DNA from: Hominimerdicola alba
GTDB taxonomy: Bacteria > Bacillota > Clostridia > Oscillospirales > Ruminococcaceae
Length of the DNA: 64,000 bases
Direction: 5' to 3'
Assembly: GCF_900112155.1 (NCBI RefSeq)
Contig: NZ_FOKQ01000010.1
Span: forward strand, 46,111-110,110
The notes beneath the pieces were generated by a model. That model saw nothing but the letters and a program-made list of their open reading frames with translations. It did not search any database and was not told the DNA's origin. A program made the translations under genes and the position numbers. How positions within the stretch are numbered: the first letter of the stretch is position 1; each line of letters starts with the position of its first letter. Shown here one piece after another: positions 34,818 through 43,612 of the stretch.

Positions 34818-34848
34818 AGTAAACGCACCATATAGTTTTAAACTATAT
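34818..34848. promoter_or_regulatory. Operator-like motif and palindrome upstream of the propeller-dockerin promoter
   Basis: AGTAAAC-GCA-CCATATAGTTT (34818-34838) matches the site at 32698-32722. It overlaps a perfect palindrome, ATATAGTTT-T-AAACTATAT (34830-34848). Starts about 40 bp upstream of the -35 box. Confidence 0.6.
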
Positions 34849-35264
34849 CAGATCATTATATATGAGCTCGCGGGGATACTCGGTGGATACTGATAAACAC
34901 TATCCCTCTCACACTGCGATAATACTGAATGTGTATCCCGCACGAGGATTGTCAAGATGCTGCCCGCTGTACAGTACCGCACGCCGCCTCGTATGCCGTA
35001 GTCATAGTGGGCAGCTGCCTGCCTACGTGCGCACAGTGGGGAAAATTTTTGCGGCGCTGAGATTTGGTGTTAAGTGCGCCGCGGCACCCGAAATAGATCA
35101 GGTACTTTTACTATCAGCCTTTTTAGCGGAAAAGTTGTACGTTTTTGTACAACTCTTGCAGAAATATGTCCGAGTAAAATGAAAAAACAGTTGTTTGCAC
35201 AAGGTCTGAGGGGTGGGGTTGGGGAGTTTGACGAAGAATGAGAGGGGGGACGGGAAATTTTGAA
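34849..35264. other. Gene-free intergenic stretch
   Basis: No coding frame with a ribosome binding site. The only clear structure is the inverted repeat AGTTGTAC, 6 bp, GTACAACT (35133-35154). G-rich tracts follow at 35210-35255. Confidence 0.6.
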
Positions 35265-35441
35265 AGCATGGCAAACAGCTTCAAAGCCTGAGCGCGAACT
35301 TGACCGAGTACGCGGAGCGAGGAACGATGCGCACGCAGCGTCAAGGTTGCACGCGCGCACCGCCGACGCAGTCGCGGTTGGGTTTGAAGCGTGGGGGTAT
35401 GGGGGCGGACGGTGACTACGTCGACCGTTGCCCCCATTTAA
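35265..35441 (+). repeat. GC-rich dispersed repeat, copy R2 (long form)
   Basis: Begins AGCATGGCAAACAGCTTC like R3 (38433), shares GAGGAACGA, then the R1-like core GCAGTCGCGGTT, GGGTTTGAAGCG, GGGGGTATGGGGGC, CGTCGACCG, TTGCCCCCATTTAAA (35364-35441). Confidence 0.85.
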
Positions 35442-35503
35442 AATATTATCGTGTAGCAAAAGTCGGGACTATCATCGATTTACGCGGAGTTTGCAAAAAG
35501 GTA

Positions 35504-35532
35504 TTGAAAAATGGGGAAATGTGTGCTATAAT
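35504..35532 (+). promoter_or_regulatory. Sigma-A promoter of the SLOG protein gene
   Basis: TTGAAA, 17 bp, extended -10 TGCTATAAT; transcription would start about 27 nt before the GTG start. Confidence 0.85.
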
Positions 35533-35565
35533 AATTTTAAGTGTTATCGAAAGGCGGTGGCTGCA

Positions 35566-36147
35566 GTGTTGGACAGCATTGAGATAATCTCCGCGGAGGA
35601 GTTTTACACTGAAAGAGTTTCGACCTGCTGCTTTACAGGACACCGTCGTCGCGACCTGCCATTTGGTGGCGATATCTCAAAACAGGGCGTGAAAAACCTG
35701 ATAAGCACGGTGCATCTTTTATGCCACGAGGCTTACGGCCGCGGGATACGCACTTTTATAACGGGTATGGCTGAGGGAGCGGATCTGATCTGCGGATCGG
35801 TGATAATGGATATGATGCACAGCGAAGATCACCCCGGTACAGAGCTTATATGCGCTCTGCCGTACAAAGATCAGATACAGGAGATAAAACTTGCGAAAGA
35901 CCGGTATATTTACAGTCTGCTGCTGAGAATGGCTTCGGCTGTGGTGGTGACGGGAGATATCGGTGACAGCGGGCGCTACCGCAGGAGGAATCAGTTCATG
36001 GTGAACAATTCTTCGGAGCTGATCGCGATATATAAGGAAAATCAGCGGGGTTCGGGAACTTTGCAGACCATAAATATGGCTAAACACAATGGGCTGGATA
36101 TCCACGTTATCGAACTTGACAAGAACCCGCAGTTCTACTGTGAATAA
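35566..36147 (+). CDS. SLOG family (DUF1273/YpsA-like) Rossmann-fold protein
   Basis: 193 residues. CCFTGHRRRDLPFGGD, FITGMAEGADLICGSVI and the later YRRRNQFMVNNSSELIAIY are hallmarks of the SLOG/DUF1273 group, Rossmann proteins that bind nucleotide-like ligands. B. subtilis YpsA of this group affects cell division; the reaction is unknown. Start chosen at GTG 35566, since the promoter lies just upstream; TTG at 35569 is equally possible. The ribosome binding site is weak (AAAGGCGG). Cytosolic, monocistronic or leading into the LCP gene 42 bp later. Confidence 0.85.
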   Translation: MLDSIEIISAEEFYTERVSTCCFTGHRRRDLPFGGDISKQGVKNLISTVHLLCHEAYGRGIRTFITGMAEGADLICGSVIMDMMHSEDHPGTELICALPYKDQIQEIKLAKDRYIYSLLLRMASAVVVTGDIGDSGRYRRRNQFMVNNSSELIAIYKENQRGSGTLQTINMAKHNGLDIHVIELDKNPQFYCE

Positions 36148-36189
36148 ACAGACAAAAAAAGGAAATAATATACAGTAAGGAGAAAATAT

Positions 36190-37191
36190 ATGTCATCTGC
36201 CGCAAAGAAAAGAAAAAGGAAAAGAAGATCACAGGCACCTGTTGCGCTGGTATATGTTGTAACGGCGCTGGTATTCATGGCGCTGATATCTATGCTTTCA
36301 ATATACCTGATGAAAAGCTACGGTCTGCTGAAAGAGGACGAGGACGAAAACGCTGTAGTTACAGTACAGACATTCAACGATCTGTTCGCACGAGTAAACA
36401 GCAAGGGCGTGCTTTCAGATATGACGCTGATAAGGATAGACCCTGCTGACGACAGCATACTTGTTGTGCCGATATCGGCTATGACGGTGAGCAAGACCAA
36501 CAACATGACCATGCGTGACATATTTTCAAATCAGCGTATGGCAGGCGTAAAGGACGCAGTCGAGGGTACGTTTGGACTGAATGTGAACAACTATGCTACA
36601 CTTTCAAACGATGCTTTTGAACGTGTCTGCGACATCTACGGTGGAATAACCTACAAGGCGCCCGAGGAGTTATACTATCTCTCAAAGGACAATAACGAGA
36701 ACGATATCTCGATAATGAAGGGTGAGCTTGCTTCTCTGGGTGGAAGACAGATACGTCTGCTGACACAGTATCCCGTATTCTCAAACGGCAAGCAGGGCAA
36801 CAACGAGTTCCTGGGCGAGGCTATGGAATCGCTGATAAACAGCATGTTCCAGCAGGATTACATCACTAAGGACAATCTGGACAATATATACAGCATAATA
36901 ACCACCAACAGTGATACCGACTTGAACCTGGAAGACTTCAAGCTGCAGAAATCGTATATCAAGGATATGCTTTCAAGCAAAAAATCCCCTGCACAGAAGC
37001 TGATACCCAGCGGCACATGGGGCGAAAATGATTCGACCTTTGTTATCAGCGAGGATTTCATCACCGAACTGAAAGAAAAGGCAGCCGAGACTGTTGCGGA
37101 AAGCGGAGCATCCTCCGCAGCAGAGAGCAGCACTCAGGCACAGGCTGACGCAAAGAACACAGAAGCCGAAGCAAAAACGGCTGAACAGTAA
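36190..37191 (+). CDS. Degenerate LytR-CpsA-Psr (LCP) family membrane protein
   Basis: 333 residues: a very basic N-terminus (KKRKRKRR), a transmembrane helix (about 19-45), an LCP-like extracellular domain (about 60-240), and a Ala/Glu-rich tail. VLSDMTLIRIDP and ILVVPISAMTV align with the LCP SDTMMLLSIDP / SIPRDT strands, but the conserved Arg-Asp pair is absent, while YATLSNDAFERVCDIYGGITY matches the F..VD.LGGV motif. LCP enzymes attach teichoic acids or capsule to peptidoglycan; this copy is probably not catalytic. AAGGAG precedes the ATG. Confidence 0.65.
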   Translation: MSSAAKKRKRKRRSQAPVALVYVVTALVFMALISMLSIYLMKSYGLLKEDEDENAVVTVQTFNDLFARVNSKGVLSDMTLIRIDPADDSILVVPISAMTVSKTNNMTMRDIFSNQRMAGVKDAVEGTFGLNVNNYATLSNDAFERVCDIYGGITYKAPEELYYLSKDNNENDISIMKGELASLGGRQIRLLTQYPVFSNGKQGNNEFLGEAMESLINSMFQQDYITKDNLDNIYSIITTNSDTDLNLEDFKLQKSYIKDMLSSKKSPAQKLIPSGTWGENDSTFVISEDFITELKEKAAETVAESGASSAAESSTQAQADAKNTEAEAKTAEQ

Positions 37192-37215
37192 GACAACTAA
37201 GGAAAGTGATCACAA

Positions 37216-37647
37216 ATGAAGCTCATGGTCCTGATACTGAACAAAACTGACGCGCTGGAATACCTGCTTGAGGGACTTTCGGCGGCTGGCATCGGCGGCG
37301 CTACGATAATACCTTCTTCGGGTATGGCGATGACGCTTTCAAAAATGAATTCCAGTTTTCTGAGTTCGTCGATACGCAGTATGTTCAGCGGTGAAGAAGA
37401 CGACAACAAGACCATAATCTCTGTTATCGAAGACGACCAGCTTGATCTGGCACGGAGAGTGGTATACAACACGGTGGGCGATCTTTCTCAGCCGAACACG
37501 GGCATAATGTTCACGATACCGCTGGATTTTGTTGAGGGCAGGCGCAAACGCAGAGCTGTTTTACCTGAGACTTCTGGCAAGGACAAGGAAGAAAACAAGG
37601 ATAAAAAAATCACCGGAGATGCTAAAAAAGGCAAAAAGCACGGGTGA
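37216..37647 (+). CDS. P-II-like signalling-fold protein
   Basis: 143 residues. MKLMVLILNKTDALEYLLEG starts like a P-II subunit, and TIISVIEDDQLDLARRVVY plus GIMFTIPLDFVEG match the second half of the ferredoxin-like P-II fold. The T-loop region (about 45-65) carries no uridylylation Tyr context that I recognise. A 30-residue Lys-rich tail follows. Possible small-molecule sensor; ligand unknown. AAGGAAAG precedes the ATG. It lies just upstream of the rimP-nusA operon promoter and 24 bp after the LCP-like gene. Confidence 0.65.
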   Translation: MKLMVLILNKTDALEYLLEGLSAAGIGGATIIPSSGMAMTLSKMNSSFLSSSIRSMFSGEEDDNKTIISVIEDDQLDLARRVVYNTVGDLSQPNTGIMFTIPLDFVEGRRKRRAVLPETSGKDKEENKDKKITGDAKKGKKHG

Positions 37648-37680
37648 TTGTAAATTTCCTGTTAATATTCCGGACATCTC

Positions 37681-37709
37681 TTGCAAAAGTGTACTATTTG
37701 TAGTATAAT
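37681..37709 (+). promoter_or_regulatory. Sigma-A promoter of the rimP-nusA-infB operon
   Basis: TTGCAA, 17 bp, TATAAT. Main promoter candidate for the following translation operon; leader about 135 nt. Confidence 0.8.
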
Positions 37710-37728
37710 ATATGCAATAGGCTTGACG

Positions 37729-37759
37729 AAAGACCGGAATTTAAAATTCACGGTCTTTT
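37729..37759 (+). promoter_or_regulatory. Terminator-like hairpin in the rimP leader
   Basis: AAAGACCG pairs with CGGTCTTT, and inside it GAATTT with AAATTC (one bulged base), followed by TTTTGTGTTTG. It lies between the promoter and the rimP start, so it could act as an attenuator, perhaps read by NusA, which the operon encodes (inference). Confidence 0.6.
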
Positions 37760-37848
37760 GTGTTTGTATGGACTATAATCGCATCGGTATACGGTACGGT
37801 TTCAGCTGTATCGGGGCAGGTGCGAAAATCACAGGGAGGGCTGATGAT

Positions 37849-38394
37849 TTGAGTAAAAGCAAGGGCGGAAGCTCAAAAAAGAGTACGGCGGACATCGTAG
37901 CCGAGCTGGCTCAGCCACTGGCGGACGAGCTGGGGCTTTTCCTCTGGGACGTCAGGTTCGAGAAGGAGGGCGCCACATGGTATCTGAGGGTGCTTATCGA
38001 CAAAGACGGCGGTGTGACGATGGAGGACTGCGAGAATTTCACGAGACCTTTCAACAAGATACTCGATGAGGCAGACCCTATCTCCCAGAGCTATGTTTTT
38101 GAATGCGGCAGTCCCGGACTGGGAAGAGAGCTGAGAAAGCCGATACACTTTGAAGTGTGCATAGGCGATGTTGTGAGAGTAAGGCTGATACGTCCAGATG
38201 AGAACGGTGAGCGTGAGTTCATCGTAGGACTGGTGGGCTATGACGAGGAAGAAAAGCTGATAGCCTGTCAGACACTGGACGAGAACGGCGACGGCGTGGC
38301 GAACGTACAGTTCAGCCTGAACGACTGCGCTTTTGTCAAGCTCTATGACGATGGAGATCTGGAAGAAGAGCTGGCAGGAGCTAAGTTTGATTAA
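37849..38394 (+). CDS. rimP: Ribosome maturation factor RimP
   Basis: 181 residues. PLADELGLFLWDVRFEKEG, LRVLIDKDGGVTMEDCENFTR and FECGSPGLGRELRKP are the standard RimP motifs. Needed for maturation of the 30S subunit. The start is TTG at 37849, 8 nt behind GGGAGGG; earlier in-frame codons lie in the leader hairpin. First gene of the conserved operon, separated from nusA by 280 bp filled mainly with a dispersed repeat. Confidence 0.95.
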   Translation: MSKSKGGSSKKSTADIVAELAQPLADELGLFLWDVRFEKEGATWYLRVLIDKDGGVTMEDCENFTRPFNKILDEADPISQSYVFECGSPGLGRELRKPIHFEVCIGDVVRVRLIRPDENGEREFIVGLVGYDEEEKLIACQTLDENGDGVANVQFSLNDCAFVKLYDDGDLEEELAGAKFD

Positions 38395-38432
38395 GGTACG
38401 GCAGACAGCTGAGTTTTCATGCAAGTTTGCGT

Positions 38433-38594
38433 AGCATGGCAAACAGCTTCAAAGCCCGAGCGCCTCTTGACCATAGTGAACCGAACGAGGAACGAGTGAG
38501 CGCAGCCGACACCGTCGCTGCTGAACGACGGTCAAGCCCCTACAGGCGTGAGGGTTTGAAGCGTCGGGGGTATGGGGGCTTCGCCCCCATTAAA
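38433..38594 (+). repeat. GC-rich dispersed repeat, copy R3
   Basis: Begins AGCATGGCAAACAGCTTC and ends GTTTGAAGCG, GGGGGTATGGGGGC, GCCCCCATTAAA, as R2 does. It lies between rimP and nusA, inside an operon, so it must be transcribed. Confidence 0.85.
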
Positions 38595-38674
38595 GATAAT
38601 AAAAAGTTTGGACGGGGAGCCGTCCGTTATAAAGATACAGAGCTATTTATACAAGAGAGGAATGGTCATAAAAA

Positions 38675-39793
38675 ATGAACGAGCAGTTTTTTAAAGCACT
38701 GGCAGATCTTGTCAGCGAGAATGAGATCGACAAGGACGTACTTATCGAAAAGATCAGAGAGGGCATCATCAAGGCGATAAAGAAGGAAAATCCTGAGAGC
38801 GAACACATCAGAGTTGATATTGAGCCCGAGACAGGCAAGCTTGAGATGTGCATACTCAAGGAAGTTATGAAGGTAATGTTCGTGGACGACCCTGCTAATG
38901 AGATCTACATCGGCGAGGCACAGACTTACGACCCGAGCATCAAGATCGGCGACTGGGTTGAGATACCTGTTAACCCCGCTAAGATAGGCAGAGTTGCGGC
39001 ACAGTTCGCAAAGCAGTCCATCAAGCACGACATCAAGGATTTCGAGAGAAACAAGCTGATAGAGCAGTACAAAGACAAGGAGCACGAGATAGTTACTGCT
39101 ACGGTACAGAAGGTAGAGCCTGCTACAGGCAATGCAGTCATCACCATTGACAAGAACGAGCATTACTTCTACCGCAGTGAGCAGATACCCGGCGAGATAC
39201 TCAAAGAGGGCGACAAGATCAAGGTATACATCGTGAGCCTTGGCGGCGGCGAGAAGAGACAGCCTGTTGTTAAGCTTTCAAGAACTCACAAGGATCTGGT
39301 AAAGAGATTGTTCGAGCTGGAAGTTCCCGAGATAGCTGACGGTACTGTTGAGATAAAGGCTATATCCAGAACTGAGGGCGTAAGAAGCAAGATAGCTGTA
39401 TGGTCCAAGGACAAGAACGTTGACGCTGTGGGCGCTTGCATAGGTCCTAAGAAGTCCAGAATATCCGCTGTTGTGCAGGAGCTCAAGGGCGAGAAGATAG
39501 ACGTTATCAACTGGGTAGAGGACGAATCCGAGTTCATCGCAAAGGCACTGGCACCTGCTGAGGTACTCAGTGTTGAGCTGCTGGAGCCTGAGGTTAAGAT
39601 AGAGCACAAGGGCGAAGAAAAGGAATTCGAGAGAGTTATCAAGAAGTGCCGCGTTATAGTTCCTAACAATCAGTTCTCACTTGCCATAGGCAATAAGGGT
39701 CAGAATGCGAAGTTGGCGGCAGGTCTTACAGGCTACAAGATAGACATCGTTCCCGAGAACGCACCCGAGAGCGCGGAGGCGGAAGAAGAATAA
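38675..39793 (+). CDS. nusA: Transcription elongation/termination factor NusA
   Basis: 372 residues: N-terminal RNA-polymerase-binding domain (about 1-130), S1 domain (about 135-200), and two KH domains (about 200-345) with IGPKKSRI and FSLAIGNKGQNAKLAAGLTG. It ends soon after KH2, without the acidic repeats of enterobacterial NusA, as is normal in Firmicutes. It modulates pausing, termination and antitermination. GAGAGG lies rather far (14 nt) from the ATG. Confidence 0.97.
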   Translation: MNEQFFKALADLVSENEIDKDVLIEKIREGIIKAIKKENPESEHIRVDIEPETGKLEMCILKEVMKVMFVDDPANEIYIGEAQTYDPSIKIGDWVEIPVNPAKIGRVAAQFAKQSIKHDIKDFERNKLIEQYKDKEHEIVTATVQKVEPATGNAVITIDKNEHYFYRSEQIPGEILKEGDKIKVYIVSLGGGEKRQPVVKLSRTHKDLVKRLFELEVPEIADGTVEIKAISRTEGVRSKIAVWSKDKNVDAVGACIGPKKSRISAVVQELKGEKIDVINWVEDESEFIAKALAPAEVLSVELLEPEVKIEHKGEEKEFERVIKKCRVIVPNNQFSLAIGNKGQNAKLAAGLTGYKIDIVPENAPESAEAEEE

Positions 39794-39794
39794 G

Positions 39795-40073
39795 ATGCCT
39801 GTAAAGCCGAAGAAGATACCGATGAGAATGTGTCTCGGCTGCGGCGAGATGAAGCCGAAAAAAGAGCTTGTCAGGGTAGTGCGTTCCAAAGAGGGCGAGA
39901 TAAGCCTTGACCTGACAGGAAAAAAGGCGGGCAGAGGCGCATATATATGTGCAGACGCTGAATGTCTGAAAAAGGCACGCAAGGCAAGACGACTTGAAAA
40001 GAGTTTTGCGTGCAGGATAGATGATGAGTTATATGATTCCATGGAAAAGGAGCTGAGCGGCAATGAGCAGTAA
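39795..40073 (+). CDS. rnpM: YlxR/RnpM family RNA-binding protein
   Basis: 92 residues. MRMCLGCGEMKPKKELVRVVR, GRGAYICADAECLKKARK and LEKSF define the DUF448/YlxR family; RnpM in B. subtilis binds RNase P RNA. Begins 1 bp after the nusA stop and overlaps the L7Ae-family gene by 11 bp, as in most Firmicutes. Confidence 0.95.
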   Translation: MPVKPKKIPMRMCLGCGEMKPKKELVRVVRSKEGEISLDLTGKKAGRGAYICADAECLKKARKARRLEKSFACRIDDELYDSMEKELSGNEQ

Positions 40074-40398
40074 CAATAAATCAGGTATACTTTCGATGAG
40101 CCGCAAGGCAGGCAAGCTGGTCATGGGAATGGATATGGTAAAGGACGCTTGTTCCGTGGGAAATGCGAAAGCAGTATTCACGGCGGCGGACATATCGGAA
40201 AAATCGCTGAAAGAGGTGCGCTACACCTGTGCGAAGTACGATGTGAAGCTTTACGCTTTGGGCATGACCATGGACGAGGTAGCACTGGGGCTCGGCAAGC
40301 GCGTAGGCGTTGTGGCAATGACCGATGCAGGATTCGCCAAGAGCTGTGCCAAGGGACTTGAAGAAGTCATCATCGATAAGGACGAGTTCGGTATTTAA
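40063..40398 (+). CDS. ylxQ: L7Ae/L30e-family RNA-binding protein (YlxQ)
   Basis: 111 residues. SGILSMSRKAGKLVMGMDMV, VFTAADISEKSLKEV and VGVVAMTDAGFAKSC follow the L7Ae family, which binds kink-turn RNA. AAGGAG lies inside the end of the rnpM gene. Precedes infB by 106 bp without a clear terminator. Confidence 0.93.
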   Translation: MSSNNKSGILSMSRKAGKLVMGMDMVKDACSVGNAKAVFTAADISEKSLKEVRYTCAKYDVKLYALGMTMDEVALGLGKRVGVVAMTDAGFAKSCAKGLEEVIIDKDEFGI

Positions 40399-40504
40399 GG
40401 TGTTCTGACACTGATATAGAGTAAACGGAAAAGTATGAGGCTTTCCCGATGGGTGAGCCGATGAAGAAAAAATATGTTCATCGTAAACAGAAGGAGGATA
40501 TTTA

Positions 40505-43096
40505 TTGCCTATGAGTACGAAAGCAACTAAGAAGATAAAACTTAATGACCTCGCCAAGAGCCTGGCTCTCGGCAACAATGATATAATAGAGTGTCTGGAA
40601 AAGCTGGACGGAGTTTCCAGAAAGACACAGGCTTCCCTTTCACCTGAGGAAGTAAGCTATGTATTTGAATATTTCACACAGAACAATCAGGTAGAGAACT
40701 TTGACGCATACTTTGCAAACACTGTAAAGCCTGCCGAAGATGCAAAGCCCAAGAAGGCTGAGAAGAAGGCAGAGCCCAAGACCGAGGAGAAAAAGGTCGA
40801 GGCTAAGGCTGAAGAGAAAAAGGCTGAACCCAAGGCTGAGGAAAAGAAGCCTGATGTAAAGGCAGAGAAGGTCGAAGAGAAAAAGGAAGAGCCTAAGGCT
40901 GAGGAGAAGAAAGTCGAAGTGAAGACTGAAGAAAAGAAGGTCGAGGCTAAGGCTGAGGAAAAGAAACCCGAGAAAAAGCCCGACAAGAAAAAGGAAAAGA
41001 AAGAAGCTAAGAAGCAGGATCACGGTGTCAAGATGCAGCTGGGCGGCGGAAGCTCATTCGGCGGCGATGACAGCAAGGGTTATACTGTTTCCGAGAGCAC
41101 TGACGATCATTCTTCCGGCAAGAGAAGAACTGTCGATACACGCGGAAGCTACATCGAGCTGGACAAGTACAACGAGAAGTACGACAACATGGCTACCAGC
41201 AAGCAGGGCAACAAGAATGACAACTTCCGCAAGAAGCAGAAGATAACTCAGAAGTCTCAGCAGTACAAGAAGCAGCAGCATTCTCACAAGAAGGAGACAG
41301 AGCAGGACAAGCTGAACAGACTGGCTCTTGAAAAGGCGAGAAAGCAGCAGCTGAAGGTAATGATACCCGATGAGATCGTAGTATCAGAACTGGCAAGCAG
41401 ACTGAAAGTAACTGCTACAGAAGTTATCAAGAAGCTGATGGCTCTGGGTGTATTTGCATCCATCAACGAGGTAGTAGACTTTGACACAGCTTCACTGGTA
41501 GCTGAGGAGCTGGGCGCAAAGGTTGAGAAGGAAGTACACATCACCATTGAGGAGAGACTTATCGAGGACGAAGCTGACGCTCCCGAGAGCCTTGAGGATC
41601 GCTGCCCTGTAGTTGTTGTTATGGGTCACGTCGATCACGGTAAGACTTCCATACTTGACAGAATAAGAAACGCAAACGTAGCCGAGGGCGAAGCAGGCGG
41701 TATCACACAGCACATCGGTGCTTATCAGGTAAAGTGCAACGGACAGAAGATCACATTCCTGGATACTCCCGGTCACGAGGCATTCACTTCCATGAGAGCG
41801 AGAGGTGCTAACATCACCGATATCGCTATACTGGTAGTTGCGGCTGACGACGGTATCATGCCCCAGACAGTAGAGTCCATCAACCACGCAAAGGCAGCGG
41901 GCGTATCCGTTATCGTTGCGATAAACAAGATGGATAAAGAGGGCGCTGACCCTGACAGAGTTAAGCAGCAGCTGACCGAGCATGAGCTGGTCGTTGAAGA
42001 ATGGGGCGGCGACGTTATCGCAGTGCCTGTATCTGCAAAGACAGGCATGGGTATTGACGAACTGCTGGAGAACGTACTGCTGGTAGCAGAGGTCAAGGAA
42101 CTGAAGGCTAACCCCAACAGACTGGCTAAGGGTGCTGTTATCGAGGCACGTCTTGACAAGGGCAAGGGTCCTGTTGCTACACTGCTGGTACAGAACGGTA
42201 CTCTCCATGCGGGCGATGTTATCATCGCCGGTACATCTGTCGGCAGAGTAAGAACCATGACAGATTACCGCGGCAGACCTATCACAGAAGCAGGTCCTTC
42301 AACACCTGTTGAGATAACAGGTCTGGGTGAGGTGCCTACTGCTGGTGAGACATTCAACGCAGTTGAGGACGAAAAGCTGGCAAGAGAGCTGGTTGAGCAG
42401 CGTAAGCACGAAGCTAAGGAAGACGAGTTCAAGAAGTTCCAGAAGGTAACACTGGACAATCTGTTCTCTCAGATATCCGAGGGCGAGATGAAGGAGCTGC
42501 CTATCATCGTAAAGGCAGACGTTCAGGGTTCTGTGGAAGCAGTAAGACAGTCGCTGGAGAAGATATCCAACGAGGAAGTACGTGTAAGAGTTATACACGG
42601 TGCTGTTGGTGCTGTAAACGAGAGCGACGTTATGCTGGCTAACGCTTCAAACGCTATCATCGTCGGATTCAACGTACGTCCCGACCCTGTTGCTAAGGCT
42701 AACGCTGAGCAGGACGGTGTTGAGATAAGACTGTATCGTATAATCTATGATGCTATCGAAGAGATCACCGATGCTATGAAGGGTATGCTGGCTCCTAAGT
42801 TCCGCGAAGTTGAGACTGCGCGTGTTGAGGTAAGACAGGTATACAAGATCAGCTCTGTTGGTACTGTTGCGGGCTGTTACGTACTGGACGGCAAGATTGG
42901 CAGAAACGATCTTATCAGAGTTGTTCGTGACGGTATAATCGTGGCTGACGACAAGATGAGCTCACTGAAGCGTTTCAAGGACGATGCTAAGGAAGTCAGC
43001 GAAGGATTTGAGTGCGGTATCACTCTGGAGAAGTTCTCCGACATAAAGGAAGGCGACATCTTCGAGGGATACATCATGGAAGAATACAGGGACTAA
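40505..43096 (+). CDS. infB: Translation initiation factor IF-2
   Basis: 863 residues. The N-terminal IF2-N helix domain (about 10-65) is followed by a 120-residue Lys/Glu/Ala-rich low-complexity stretch (about 80-180) and a second IF2-N domain (about 290-340). The GTPase domain starts near 370 ([24 protein letters not shown]). IF-2 domains II to IV follow. It delivers fMet-tRNA to the 30S subunit. The TTG at 40505 is 7 nt after AAGGAGG; the ATG two codons later is 13 nt away, so TTG is preferred. Confidence 0.97.
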   Translation: MPMSTKATKKIKLNDLAKSLALGNNDIIECLEKLDGVSRKTQASLSPEEVSYVFEYFTQNNQVENFDAYFANTVKPAEDAKPKKAEKKAEPKTEEKKVEAKAEEKKAEPKAEEKKPDVKAEKVEEKKEEPKAEEKKVEVKTEEKKVEAKAEEKKPEKKPDKKKEKKEAKKQDHGVKMQLGGGSSFGGDDSKGYTVSESTDDHSSGKRRTVDTRGSYIELDKYNEKYDNMATSKQGNKNDNFRKKQKITQKSQQYKKQQHSHKKETEQDKLNRLALEKARKQQLKVMIPDEIVVSELASRLKVTATEVIKKLMALGVFASINEVVDFDTASLVAEELGAKVEKEVHITIEERLIEDEADAPESLEDRCPVVVVMGHVDHGKTSILDRIRNANVAEGEAGGITQHIGAYQVKCNGQKITFLDTPGHEAFTSMRARGANITDIAILVVAADDGIMPQTVESINHAKAAGVSVIVAINKMDKEGADPDRVKQQLTEHELVVEEWGGDVIAVPVSAKTGMGIDELLENVLLVAEVKELKANPNRLAKGAVIEARLDKGKGPVATLLVQNGTLHAGDVIIAGTSVGRVRTMTDYRGRPITEAGPSTPVEITGLGEVPTAGETFNAVEDEKLARELVEQRKHEAKEDEFKKFQKVTLDNLFSQISEGEMKELPIIVKADVQGSVEAVRQSLEKISNEEVRVRVIHGAVGAVNESDVMLANASNAIIVGFNVRPDPVAKANAEQDGVEIRLYRIIYDAIEEITDAMKGMLAPKFREVETARVEVRQVYKISSVGTVAGCYVLDGKIGRNDLIRVVRDGIIVADDKMSSLKRFKDDAKEVSEGFECGITLEKFSDIKEGDIFEGYIMEEYRD

Positions 43097-43127
43097 TTCA
43101 TAATTCATAATTCACAATTCATAATTG
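43095..43127. repeat. AATTCAT(A) short tandem repeats after infB
   Basis: Four near-identical 8-9 bp words (AATTCATAATTCATAATTC type) just after the infB stop. A similar stretch is at 21744-21780. No terminator stem seen. Confidence 0.6.
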
Positions 43128-43182
43128 TTGGCAGGGGCGGAAGCTTTGCGTTTAATGATATGAGGAGTGGAGGTCGAGTTTT

Positions 43183-43602
43183 ATGGATAATAAATTTGAA
43201 TTTACTGACAATATTTCTGTTAAAGACTATCTGCGTCTGAGAGAGGAAGCGGGCTGGAAACAGCTTGCTTTCGAGCAGGCGCAGGCAGGGCTTGACAACA
43301 GTTTTGCTGTATCGGCAGTTTTGCTTGAGGGCGAGACTGTCGGGTTTGCAAGACTTCTGTGGGACGGCGGCTATGTTGCATATCTCGCAGAGGTAATGGT
43401 CACAGAAAAATGCCGTCACAACAGGCTGGCTACACAGATGGTGGAGAAGCTTATCGAAAGGCTTCGCGCTGAAAAGAAGGACGGCTGGCAGATAAAGATC
43501 CATCTGATGGCAAATCTCGGAAGAGAGAGCTTTTACGAGCAGTTCGGTTTTAAAAGCAGACCGAACGACCGTGACGGAGCGGCTATGGATCTGTGGCTAT
43601 GA
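43183..43602 (+). CDS. GNAT family N-acetyltransferase
   Basis: 139 residues with GNAT motif A, YLAEVMVTEKCRHNRLATQMVEK (acetyl-CoA pyrophosphate loop, here RHNRLA instead of the classic RGxGxG/A), and FYEQFGFKSRP in motif B. Acceptor unknown. GGAGG lies 12 nt before the ATG. Inserted, with the next gene, between infB and rbfA. Confidence 0.88.
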   Translation: MDNKFEFTDNISVKDYLRLREEAGWKQLAFEQAQAGLDNSFAVSAVLLEGETVGFARLLWDGGYVAYLAEVMVTEKCRHNRLATQMVEKLIERLRAEKKDGWQIKIHLMANLGRESFYEQFGFKSRPNDRDGAAMDLWL

Positions 43603-43612
43603 GAGGAAAAGT

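Noticed and set aside
35070..35459. Minus-strand frames through repeat R2
   Set aside because: Repeat DNA, no ribosome binding site, no protein-like composition.
40740..41000. Repeat in infB as a possible CRISPR or tandem DNA array
   Set aside because: It is the Lys/Glu/Ala-rich low-complexity linker of IF-2 encoded by similar codons.
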